A stretch of 64,000 nucleotides of DNA, taken from positions 2,981,600 to 3,045,599 of the forward strand of contig OZ017769.1 in assembly GCA_963969345.1 (NCBI GenBank). Reading direction: 5' to 3'. The notes under the pieces are model-generated. The model was not told where the DNA came from and ran no database searches. It saw only the letters and a list, made by a program, of their open reading frames with translations. The position numbers were made by a program, and so were the translations under genes. The stretch comes from Turbatrix aceti (lineage: Eukaryota; Nematoda; Chromadorea; Rhabditida; Panagrolaimidae). Of the stretch, positions 1-10,200 are shown in pieces (the first letter of the stretch is position 1; each line of letters begins with the position of its first letter).

Positions 1-239
1 TACCTGGAGCTCGGATTTCAAAACAAAGTGATTTCTTGAAGGCGACTGACTTAGAAATTTTGTTGTCAACCATAGTTCTGGAAACTCCGGATACAAGAAA
101 GAAAAAAACAAAGCCAAATTAAGCAAATTAACACAAAATTTACATACCCCAATCAAAAATCGGAAAATAACGGCAAAAAGGTTGTAAACCCAGCAGTTAG
201 GTTTTAACGTCGCATCCCATCCATCCCGAGCATAGCGTC
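1..239. other. 5' flank / 5' UTR of the GSK3-like kinase
   Basis: AT-rich leader with no supported gene. It presumably contains the promoter and 5' UTR of the kinase that starts at 240. No TATA box or splice acceptor stands out directly before that ATG. Confidence 0.4.
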
Positions 240-1377
240 ATGACATCGAGGCCAAGGCAGCTGCGTGTCACAAGAATCCACGGTCCAGGACACGGCAAAA
301 AGGTGGATATTATCTTTCACAACGAAAGATTGCACGCAAGTGGCGTCTTCAGCAACGTGTATTCGGCGATCATGACGTCACCAGTGGAGCAGCGTATTGC
401 AATCAAAAAATGTTGGCCTAGGAATTCCAAGGCTCGGAATGTCAACGTTCCCCCGAGTTTCACGGAAGATCGGGAAGACCCCAACGACGGGAAAGCGGAG
501 ACCGAGTTGCTTGCCCAACTCAATCACCCACATATCGTCAAATTGCTTTACTCCTTCCATGTTCGGGTCGAAGACGATGTTTGCAACTGCATGATTTTGG
601 ATTTTGAACCGACGGATCTCAGCAAGATTCTTCGACATCGGCATGAAGAAAAAATTTCCTCGCTCGATATCAAACTTTACAGTTGGCAACTTTTTGCCGC
701 CCTCGATTTCATCGCGTCCAAAGGCATCGCGCATCGCGACGTGAAACCCGCCAACCTGCTCGTCAACGATTCTGAAGGAATTCTCAAACTTGCGGATTTT
801 GGCAACGCTCAGTACCTGTCAATCGAGAAGGAATACCCCTCCTACCAGGTGACACGTTTCTACCGTGCTCCAGAACTTATCTGGGGTGCGCGGCATTACA
901 CGACCAAAATCGATACCTGGGCAGGTGCTTGTGTGCTGGCGGAGATGTTAATCGGTCGACCGATGTTGGCCGGAGGATCCAACAAGGAGCAGGGAAAGCA
1001 GATCGTCGACGCTCTCGGATATCCTTCAAAGGAGCAGATCGAAGCGATGCGCATCGAAAGACCCAGTCTTCTCCGGAAAACTGCTCGTGGATTTGGAAAT
1101 GTTGGTTTTTAAACAAAAAATTTATATATGCGAATAATTTTTATTTTTTTAGTTGTTGCCTGCAGAAATTGTGCCCGCGATAGCAGTGGAGCTGATCACG
1201 GGCGTCCTACGGTACGAGCCTTTTGAGCGTCTGGGATACGATCTCATACTCGGTCACGAGTATTACGATCAACTTCGCGTTCAGCCGCCACCGACCAGGA
1301 AGAATGGAAAACAGATTCCTAACCTTGACTACTGGATCTCAGAAGAAAGCACCCAGGAAACTCGCAGCACAACGTAA
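240..1377 (+). CDS. Divergent GSK3-like Ser/Thr protein kinase (CMGC group)
   Basis: Two exons, 240-1100 and 1153-1377, with a 52 bp phase-0 intron that uses GTTGGT and TTTTTTTAG; predicted 361 aa. Visible kinase motifs are the ATP-binding lysine in AIKK (about residue 58), the catalytic loop HRDVKPANLL, the DFG in LADFGNAQ, and an activation segment ending in RFYRAPELIWGA. YTTKIDTWAGACVLAEML and GYPSKEQIEAM follow the GSK3 layout, and the second exon supplies the C-lobe end. The tyrosine that is phosphorylated in GSK3 is kept (PSYQVTRFYRAPE). The glycine loop is poor, only SGVFSNVY, and two of the three residues that bind primed phosphate in GSK3 appear replaced. The segment between the C-lobe helices is shorter than in GSK3. 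It is probably one of the lineage-specific GSK3-like kinases known from nematodes rather than canonical GSK3; substrate unknown. Confidence 0.85.
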
Positions 1378-1523
1378 AACTGACGGTTTTTTGTGTGAAT
1401 GTGGACGCAATAAAAAAGTGGCACTTGTGGTTCATTTCGGTTCGAAAAAAACTTTGTGTATCTTTTTTTTTTGTTTTGTCGTTTCAAAAATGAGAAATGT
1501 CCATAATTGTGTGTGCATCAAGC

Positions 1524-1787
1524 ATGTTTGGCCACAAGGCTAACTGGAAGTCCGTCGGCAAGGCTATACAGAGAAAGCTTGACAACCAGGTTTACGCCAT
1601 CGATTTTCGCAACCATGGCGATTCGCCGCACGATGATTCCATGTAGGTTTCTTTTTTGTGGCATTTTGTTGTCTTGTGGGTTTCTTTGACAGTTTTTACT
1701 GGGTTTGGTGAGTAGCGATTGTTGCGAGCATTCAAAAGTGCCCAAAATTCGAAAAAATCGATTCTAAGTAAACTTTATCGATTCATT
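1524..1787 (+). pseudogene. Partial duplicate of ABHD11-like exon 1 plus start of intron 1
   Basis: This stretch repeats 5399-5664 almost base for base. It contains the second half of the hydrolase exon 1 (FGHKANWKSVGKAI onward), the donor GTAGGTTT and about 150 bp of intron. There is no start codon region, no second exon and no catalytic serine, so it cannot encode the enzyme. Mismatches are few in the exon part (for example GGCCAC against GGTCAC) and more frequent in the intron part. It lies between the 3' end of the kinase and the convergent end of the minus-strand TPR gene, so it may be transcribed within a 3' UTR. Confidence 0.85.
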
Positions 1788-1891
1788 TTTTGTAAAATGC
1801 GCTTGATCATTCTTTTTTCTTTCATTTCTGTTTCAATACACTATTTTTTGTCATTTATACACCACACGATCAAAAACGTACAAAATTCAAC

Positions 1892-3728
1892 TCAAAACGA
1901 CAAAATCTGATAGGTAAAGTACTTGTTGCCGTGACAGACGGGAATGTGATTATTCTGATTGACAATAGTATTCGTTAGCCAATTTTGCACTGCAAAACCA
2001 GCCGGAGGAATTTGAAACCTACCGAAATCGTTTATATGAAAGTCGACGCGAAGCTGAGGTGGCATTTTTGGTATTTCCTGCGTCAAAAAGGTAAAGTCCT
2101 TGGTCAGATGTTCGGGATCATCTGGCTGAAAAAAACGAGACGGCGGAGGAACGCCGACATTCAGCGTCAAAGTCTGCAACTGCGGAAAAACGGTGAACAA
2201 AGCGTTGACCAGATCGCCTGCTGGCAATCGAACGTTCAGAACTGGCATCTTGATTGTCATGTTCTGAGTTTCAGGCATCCTGCAAAAAAAATTGAAGAAA
2301 ATGTAGGCACAAAAAACATTGGACTTACCGAATTGTCAACTTTTTCAAAAAATTCACCAAATTGCTGAAGTAGTTGAACCCTTCTGGAGGCACAATGAAC
2401 TTGAATTCAAGTTTGGTCGCTGTAAACCGCTTCGTCTCAAAAAGCTTCTGAAAATCAAATCAGTGTTTGAAACAAAAATTCGGATTCCGACACGAAAACT
2501 CAAAATTTTCGTGTCAGGAAACCAACCCAAAAACTCGCTTACAGGAAAACTAGATTGCGTGTACTGGCGAATCACGATCATGGCATCCTTGAGCGCCGTT
2601 GGCTCCGGAGGATTTGGAGAGAGCGTGAGAAACAGCTCGATAGGACCACGGAGCGTCTGAAGGTTTGACAGCTGTCGCTGGATGAACGGTACTACGTTAG
2701 GATGTATGGGATCGTAGCTCAGATGTCCGACATACAGAGAGAAGGATTCTTTAAAAAAAAAAAACACGATTCATCCAGAGGATCGACAAAAAAAACTCAC
2801 TCAAAGCGCTTCTCATCCGTGGAAGAACGTTATAAGCGATGTCTGGTAACTGTGGGTCGCAGAGATTTTGACGGCTCCGACCGGGAGCGGAGTCAGCGGT
2901 AGAAATGAAATCAGAAACAACTGGTGAGAAATCGATCACGAGCTGTACGATAAAGGGAGCCAACCAAGACAAAGAACACCAAACTTTGATGTAAATGGTT
3001 TCAAAATCTGGATCAGACTGAAAGATGAAAATTTCGGTTGTAAATAAAAACCAAAATAAGCTTACAAAAAATACACAGAAGTTACTATGAATGGCAACCG
3101 TAAACTTTTCCATGAACTGTTCGAAGAAAAATGACATAATCGGAGACGAAAGAACCAAAGTTCGCGTACGCTTACAAGATTCTTTGTGATTTTGAATGTC
3201 CATGAGCACAGAAATGAGCTTTGAAGGGTACGCGTTGCTCAAAGGACGACGAACAGCTCCGATCTGCAAATCTGCCTTCAATTCGTCAATTCTGGGATCC
3301 GGGTACATCGCCGAAGCCTTTTCCAACCAATCAAACGCTTCGGAACTCTTTCCCTGGGATTTCTTGGCCTTTGCGATGCCAACCATGACGCTAGAAACAA
3401 ACAAATCTTAAAGAAACGAAAATATACCCCAAAAAAAACTCACTTTGCGACTTGGCTTTTGTCTTCTGAGCCGACTTCCAGTGCCATTTCGGAGGTAGAG
3501 ATGCATTCATCGTACTTGCCTTCTTCATAAAGCGCGGCGGCTTTGTTGGCGTAAAACACCATTTCATGGGGCGAAGGTTGAATAGCTTCGTCGTATTGGG
3601 TACGGGCAACATCGAAACAACGCTTCATGTAGGCCACATCGCCGCGTTCATCCGGTTCCAGCGCCTGAAAACAAGGTTGCTGTAGTATGGTATGGCATGA
3701 GAAATCATCAACTCACTCGTTTGGACAT
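1892..3728 (-). CDS. TPR-domain protein with an unrecognised C-terminal region
   Basis: Seven exons on the minus strand: 3728-3717, 3664-3444, 3390-3066, 3017-2801, 2748-2543, 2447-2329 and 2279-1892. All junctions are GT/AG and keep frame; predicted 495 aa. The first exon encodes only MSKR. Residues about 15-140 form TPR-like helix pairs (YDEAIQPSPHEMVFYANKAA, LYEEGKYDECISTSEMALEV, GIAKAKKSQGKSSEAFDWLE), closest in feel to the Sti1/HOP family of Hsp70/Hsp90 co-chaperones. The second half has hydrophobic stretches (WLAPFIVQLVIDFSP), Pro-rich loops (LTLSPNPPEPTALKD, VGVPPPSRFFQPDDPE) and no family I recognise. The last exon could have a further donor near its stop, so the C-terminus is the weakest part. 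It is head to head with the gene at 4.2 kb. Confidence 0.7.
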
Positions 3729-4209
3729 CGTGTAACGAAAACCGGACAAAAAAACCCGACAGACAAACGACAAAACGCAACCAACAGAGCACTCTTTTCA
3801 ACAATCGTTCCCCATGATTGGGGTTACGGTACAATTTCGTCTCGAGAAAACAGAAAAAGTATACTTCGTCGACTTTTGAATGAATTTTTCAAAATTTTCA
3901 AAAATTTCTTTGTTTTTTGTCTTTTGAGCTTGTTTTTTTTTAATTTTGGGCGATTTTACATGTTTGGCACTAGTTTTTAACGAACAACGTTGCTAACAAC
4001 TACGCGTGTGTTTTTTGGGCCTGACTGAATTTGTAAAAAAAATTATTGTTCTCAAATTTTTTTTCAGTTTTCCTATCAATCGATGGCAGCGGTGAACAAA
4101 CATGTAATGCTCCACGTAGAGAAAGACCCTCGTTTGATGGGTCACTTATTGGCTACGAAAAACGTGTCGTCCATCTGCAGTTGCCCAACTGACCCGACCC
4201 GACCAGTCA
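3729..4209. promoter_or_regulatory. Divergent intergenic region between two head-to-head genes
   Basis: About 480 bp separates the TPR gene (minus) from the membrane-protein gene (plus) and probably holds both promoters. A T-run ending in TTTTTTTTCAG at about 4057-4067 is a strong 3' splice site, 16 nt before an ATG at 4083. It could be a trans-splice acceptor or the end of a 5' UTR intron. No other motif is obvious. Confidence 0.35.
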
Positions 4210-4966
4210 ATGATTTTGTTCTTTTTCTGTGGTTTTTTCGTGTTTGCCTTGTTTTTGGTCATCGTTTCCGTCAGCCGGGGTGGTGAATCGATGATGCTGG
4301 CACTCGGCGGGATCGTAAGTTTTTGACGGACTTTTATGCCGAATTAAAAAAAAAAGTTTTCAGATGGACGCGGCAAAAAACATCGCCGATCTGACGCTGA
4401 TCATGGTTCAGCGTTCTCTGCTGGCTCTCATGGTCCTTTTCGGGTACAATTTCAACTGTTCTCTTGAGGACGAAGAATTCTGGGTGAGTTTAAAAAAAAA
4501 TATTTTTCGTCCAAGAAAACAAATTCCGGTCTTTTTTTCAGTTGCCAACGTTCATCCTCCTCCGAATCACCCAAAACCTCTACCAATTTGCCCAGATGGC
4601 CCGGTGGTGTCTCGGAGTCCGTGTTTGCGGAAAACTCGTTGCTCCACCGATCACCTTTCCTCGCACGCTTCATGTAAGTCATTTTTTACCTTTTTTGGCC
4701 AAAAAATAGTGAAATTACAGTTCTCCCACTCCACTCCAAAGTCCGGATCGACTTCTCGGATGCTCTTTCAGCGCATTGCTCCCGAACGCAGTCTCGACAA
4801 CCTCCTCTTCCGCAACATCAGCTCCGTCGATCCAATTCATCCGATTCATGACATCAGCGCTGTCGCGCCCAAGATTTACGGTCGCAACGAGTATTCCCTG
4901 TCTTCCAACGAAACTTCCTCTGCTTCCGTCGCTGTCGAACAAGGCACCGAAGCCCATGAAACCTAA
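4210..4966 (+). CDS. Small multi-pass membrane protein, family not recognised
   Basis: Four exons in frame with GT/AG borders: 4210-4314, 4364-4483, 4542-4673 and 4721-4966; predicted 200 aa. The start chosen gives a strong hydrophobic N-terminal segment (MILFFFCGFFVFALFLVIVS). Another hydrophobic stretch follows (LLALMVLFGYNF), then an amphipathic or weakly hydrophobic one (FILLRITQNLYQFA). The C-terminal 80 residues are Ser-rich and soluble in character. The start is uncertain: the frame is open upstream to about 4134, and an overlapping reading frame begins at an ATG at 4083 just after a strong acceptor, so an upstream exon or a uORF is possible. Splice structure and codon composition support a real gene. 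I do not recognise the family. Confidence 0.55.
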
Positions 4967-5256
4967 TTTGACTGAATTAACTCACTGTTTATATCAGATA
5001 TCGTATTTAAAAACGTAAAATCGTGTAAAGAAGTTGCGTAAATAAATTACGATCAAAAACCCGCCGAAAACCGGCTGTTTACAAAAAGTGCGCACGCGTC
5101 CGCGAGTTATACTCTCGAAGCGAAAATAATGTGAGTGTTTTTACGCTCGCAATTTTTTTACTTGTCGATGCGTATTTTCCATTTTTTACTGCCAGTTTCC
5201 AATACTTTTTCGTAGCAACCTTTTGACCTGCTTTTTCTATCTTTTTTCGTGGTTGT
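4967..5256. other. Intergenic spacer upstream of the ABHD11-like gene
   Basis: It holds the 3' end of the preceding gene (AATAAA-like sequence near 5039) and a CG-rich patch (CGCACGCGTCCGCGAG, about 5089-5104) followed by T-rich DNA. This is a plausible promoter for the hydrolase gene. There is no coding signal. Confidence 0.35.
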
Positions 5257-6518
5257 ATGAATTTACCGCACCTTTTTCGCGTAACGCGTTCTGTTGCCCT
5301 GTCATGCGGTCACCGTTCGGTGGTCTCGATGGCGTATAAGCGCTACGGCGATCACGACCATCACCACGCTTGTCGTCCACTCATTATTGGTCATGGGCTG
5401 TTTGGTCACAAGGCTAACTGGAAGTCCGTCGGCAAGGCTATACAGAGAAAGCTTGACAACCAGGTTTACGCCATCGATTTTCGCAACCATGGCGATTCGC
5501 CGCACGATGATTCCATGTAGGTTTCTTTTTTGTGGCATTTTGTTGTCTTGTGGGTTTCTTTGACAGCTTTTACTGGGTTTGGTGAATAGCGAGAGTTGCG
5601 AGCATTCAAAAGTGCGCAAAATTCGAAAAAAAATCGATTTTAGGTAAACTTTATCGATTTGTTTTGCGTTTATAAAAAGTCAACCTTTTCTGTAAATTCG
5701 GTTTCGGACCATTTTCAATGTTTTGCACGCTGCCTGCTTGCACTGTGTTCAAAAATCCAAAAATTGCACCTACAATCATGAATCGGACGTTTTTGTGCTC
5801 TTTTCCAAAATATCAGGATCAAAAAATGCTTTATCAGTCATTTCACAGTTTTACCGCCATTTTCACGCTTGTATTCTCTTGAAGGACCTACTCCGACATG
5901 GTCGCCGATCTCGAGCACTTCATCCGCGAAGTTGTCATCCCGGAGACCGGCTTCGACCAGGTTCACCTCCTCGGGCACTCCATGGGAGGCAAGGTGGCTT
6001 CTCTCTTTGCCTGCACCCCAGGCACGCAAAATCTGCTCCGATCGGTCATCGTCGAAGACATCTCTCCCGTCACCGAATCCCGGAACATTCACTTTCGTCG
6101 ATACACGCATCACATGAGGAATCTGGACCTCACTCGATCGAGGCGACAACTTTCCGACGACCTCGCCCACGTCGTTACCGACAAAGCGATCCGACAGTTT
6201 CTGTTGACCAATTTGGTTCACGACAATCCGGATAACCCGCAGAAGGCGAGGTGGAAGCCGAACATCAATGCCATCGACGACAGCATCGAACACATCATGC
6301 GCTACACCGTCGAAAAAGGCTCTTTCGATGGTCCGACGCTTTTTGTCTACGGCGAGCGATCTGGCTACGTGACCGAGGATATTTTCGACGAAATCCGGGC
6401 AAAACTCTTTCCACGCGTTGAGTTTCATCCAATCCCAAACGCTGGTCACTGGGTTCACGCTGAGAATCCCGGTGAATTTATGAAAGCTGTCACTGACTTT
6501 ATCCACAAAGTCGATTGA
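5257..6518 (+). CDS. ABHD11-like alpha/beta hydrolase
   Basis: Two exons, 5257-5516 and 5885-6518, with an intron of 368 bp (donor GTAGGT, acceptor TTGAAG); predicted 297 aa, near the family's usual length of about 300. The N-terminus is rich in Arg and Ser with no acidic residues for the first 30 or so positions, fitting a mitochondrial targeting peptide. The oxyanion and strand region is PLIIGHGLFGHKANW. The nucleophile elbow is GHSMGG, with the catalytic serine in its centre, and the catalytic histidine lies in NAGHWVHAENP. The substrate-side segment (SRNIHFRRYTHHMRNLDLT) also fits ABHD11. In animals ABHD11 is a mitochondrial serine hydrolase linked to the 2-oxoglutarate dehydrogenase complex; that role here is inferred from homology. 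A fragment of exon 1 and intron 1 is duplicated at 1524-1787. Confidence 0.88.
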
Positions 6519-7287
6519 CTGAGAAGTCAAAAGTTAGAAATCGCAAGTAGTTGATTTTTATAAACTTTTTTGTTGTTTATGTTTGAAAAATCGATTCATC
6601 GAGGCGAGTAGAGTGGCGGTTTTCTTCCGCGTTGTCTATCTTTTGCGCGGACGCGGACATGTTCGTGTTTTTGGATTTTTTTGCGCGTTTAAATCTCTAA
6701 CGAGGCATTCGTGCTCTTATCCGTTTTGTTTTATGCGTTTGGACCCGGATTTACTCAAATTAACGAGTGCAAAATTGGTTTCAATTATTTTTGACATATA
6801 TCTGGGGGATTATCCTCATTTTTCGGGTGGAAGGGATAAAGTTCAACGATGAACACTTTTTTTTTGTATTTCGTATATCGTGATGGATTTTTGATCGTTC
6901 ACCGGTGCACTTTAAAATTGTTTTATTTTTTCTCGTTTTTGGTCATTTTTTGCGTAAATAGAACCAAAAATGGATTTTTTTGAGCTTTTTGCAACGAGTT
7001 AAAAAAAATCGCTTTGAAACCTGTTTTTTTTAAAACAGAATCATTTTTAGCATTTTTTCTTTTGGAGCCATGAATAATTGTCTGTGACACATCAAACTGC
7101 TTTTTTTGTTTGTAAAGGTGTTTGTTGTATGTATTTCTGAGAAGATTTTATCGTAAAAGACGCCGTGTCTTTGTTTCTGTGTCTTCGTCCGCGATATATC
7201 GATTTTACCCGCGTTGGCGTTGGCGTTCGCGCTTTTGTTTTTATTACCACAGCGTCAGCTTTATCCTTAATTTCTCATTTTTTAGAA
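6519..7287. other. Intergenic region between the ABHD11-like and SAFB-like genes
   Basis: About 770 bp of T-rich sequence with ORFs that look like chance. It ends in the acceptor CATTTTTTAG only 2 nt before the SAFB-like ATG, which fits a spliced-leader site or a 5' UTR intron end. A coding region is not supported. Confidence 0.4.
7284..7285 (+). promoter_or_regulatory. Probable trans-splice acceptor (or 5' UTR intron end) of the SAFB-like gene
   Basis: The sequence CATTTTTTAG ends two bases before the ATG at 7288. A strong 3' splice site so close to a start codon is typical of spliced-leader addition in nematodes. An upstream non-coding exon is the alternative. Confidence 0.45.
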
Positions 7288-10200
7288 ATGACAGATTCGA
7301 TCGCTGGTAAGCGAATTTCTGAGCTCAAAGTTAGCGAACTCAGAACCCAGCTCGGCAACAAGGGACTTGACATCACCGGTGTAAAAGCCACACTCGTCAA
7401 TCGACTTGAAAAGGTTGGTTTTTTATTTATTTTGCATTTTGGTAAAAAATAGCGCTGGTCGGCAGAAAGTTGCGTCCACGACAATTTTTTTTTGCTCAGT
7501 TTATTTACCAATCTTTTTTTTCAATTTCTAGTTTTTTGGCTAATTTTAGACCGTTTTTATGGTTCAATCCTTCCTTGTTTTGAATTTTTCCAACTATCTC
7601 CTTCGTTGCATCTCTTTTTTCATTGCATTCGTCAAAATCTATCTCAAAAATTAGACTTCAAATGACAAAGAAAAAAATACAATCAGTCGTTGAGTCGAGA
7701 GCGGCAAGATACTATTTGTTTTTATATTTTTTGAAATACAAACTGCGAATAATGCATGTAAGCTTCTTGTTCGTCTTTGTGGGATGTGAGTAAGTGAGCA
7801 GGAGAATGCGAGGTCGCGGCAAGCATAGCGTATCCATTTGCGGCCAGAGCGTCGAAAGCTTGTTCCAAAAAGACGTGCTTTAGAAAGACACGACTCGTAT
7901 ACCGGTCTTCGCCCATCGTTCCGTCGCGTCCCTGGTTGAGCGTTTCGCCAAAGATGGCTTTGCAGTCCGATATCATTCCCTGGATCAGAATGCGATGGAT
8001 TTTGCGGAAGTTGACGTCTGCCGAGAAGCCCTGCTTGCCGAAAGCCAGTGTGCCGTGGTAGGAAACCGTGATCGTGCTTGCGTTGCTTGTAGGGCCTTGT
8101 TGCTGGATCTGGGCCACCAGATCCGGCACATTCCAGTACAGAGCCTCGGCTTCAAGCTGGGACCAGGCTTTGAAGTCGTCCGGAGGAATGATCTTGGACG
8201 CGGGGTGACGGAGGGCGTTGATGAGCAGTCGGACGAGGACGTAGTTCCTCTCGCCACAGTCAAGGACAATGGATTGCCGGGATTCCGGGTCCTCGGACTC
8301 CAGAGCGCATTGTAGCATCTGAGCGAAGAGACTGTCAGGACGAGATATGAGTACGGTGTCGAGAGTCTGTAGTTTACGATTTCCGCAGAAAATTAGGGTA
8401 ACCGGGAGTTTTTTTGACGAGATGTGGATGTCAGAAGCCGGCATGTTGGATGGATGGAAGATGACGTGGATCGGTAACCTGGTAGTTTGTGATTTTTTTG
8501 TTACACGTGGTAGTTAGAAAAGTCGAACTTGCATGACCAGGAATAGAAATTTGTAGGCTGTTGTTTCTAAAAAAAACAGAATTTTGTTGAAGTGATTGTT
8601 GAAATACGCGGACATGGACACGGATTAGTTGGATTAGGCAACAATTGTTTTTGTATGCACCGGATAAACATTGTTTTAAAATGCGGGGGTAACTGTGTTC
8701 TTCCGGGGCATCCCATGTAGGGCTCACGTAGGAATGAATATAGTGGACGAATGCCTCTGGCAATCGAAAACACAGACATGTTCGTAAAACTATTTCATAA
8801 ATAGTTTTACGAACTGACCCGTGTTTTCATTGCCTGAGGTTTTGAACCAACACAGCGCGTCGTTTGGTCACTCATTTCCTCGATAGTTTTTCCAACTAAA
8901 GGCCATCGAGACAGGAAGACGAAGAAAAAAAGAAACTCGTCAGAGGAATGACAACTTCTTTTTTCTTGTTAACCGAATTGTTAGTTTTTCTTGGCAATGA
9001 AAATGGAGCGGCGGCAGAGTCACGTGATTTTAGGACATCACGTGGTCATCATCATCATTGCCGTCGGGCCACAAACACAGCTATACGATGGGTATTTTTG
9101 TGTTTGCCCAAGGCGGGGCAACATAAATAGTAGCCACGGGTTAAGGGGGGAGGGTTTGCTAGCTCTTCCTAGTAGCCAGCTCAACACAATGCCCTTGGTG
9201 TCGTTAAAATGATGAACGTGCGTTAGCTGAATGAAAAACAAGTTTTTGATGGGTTAAAAAGTAGGAAACTGAGAAAGGCGGAGATAGGGAAGAGGGGAGA
9301 CGGCGGATGACTCTGGAATTAGCCGGCGCATTGTTATGCAAGATGTTCGGACTACTCAGAGTTCAATTCGTCGAATTTTATGTCCTAGGAACTTTGGTTT
9401 GTGCACATCATTTTTTTCTCCGAGTCCAAGGAGGCAGGAGAAAAAAATCATCGAGTGCAGATGATAGTTGTAGAATAATTGGGGCGCCCCGTGTGCTGCA
9501 AAAGAAAGGGGGCACAGATTTGTTTGACGTCTTTAGTTAGGGCACATTCGAAACATTAGGCGCTGCTGCTGTCACAAAAAAACTTGTGCATGAAAGGAAA
9601 TGGAACAATGGCGGACAATTCTTTGCAGCATCATCATTTTAGGGTGAAAAAAAAAACGGAGACGGAGTAAAATAATTTTGCCGACGGCAAGGGTCTAATC
9701 TTTGAACAAGGAATAAAACTTTTTTTTGGGACTGAATTTTTATTTGCGAATGATGATTGCGCCTGATGTAAGCGAATAACGACGCGGGGACCGAGCCCAG
9801 GGTTGTACGATAACTTCCTCGTTTTTGTTGAAAACTTTTTTAGTGCCGTCAGCAAAGCACGCCGAGAGTCAGTGGGCTTTCTTGACGATATGGGCCGTAA
9901 AGTAAAATTTTTTTGAAGACGTTTGTCTGGAAAACCGTGAACATGCGAATTTTTTTAACGGAAGTCGTCAACGTGAAGAGGAGGGCATTTTTAAAGCAGG
10001 GCACCGGACGAAGTAGAAAATGTGGATTTAGAATATTTGTTATATATTTTTTTTATCAGTGGAAATACTGATTTGGTATGCGTAGCCGGCACGAGATGGA
10101 CTCGATAGTGGTGGTAGTGGTAGTAGTAGCCGGCGCATAATCCTCCTGGGATGTCTGTCGTCTGGTTTGGAAGACACTCCGTGCCGTAGGAAAAAAAAGA

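Noticed and set aside
6583..6852. 89-codon frame after the ABHD11-like gene
   Set aside because: Phe-rich product without domain. It lies where the 3' UTR is expected.
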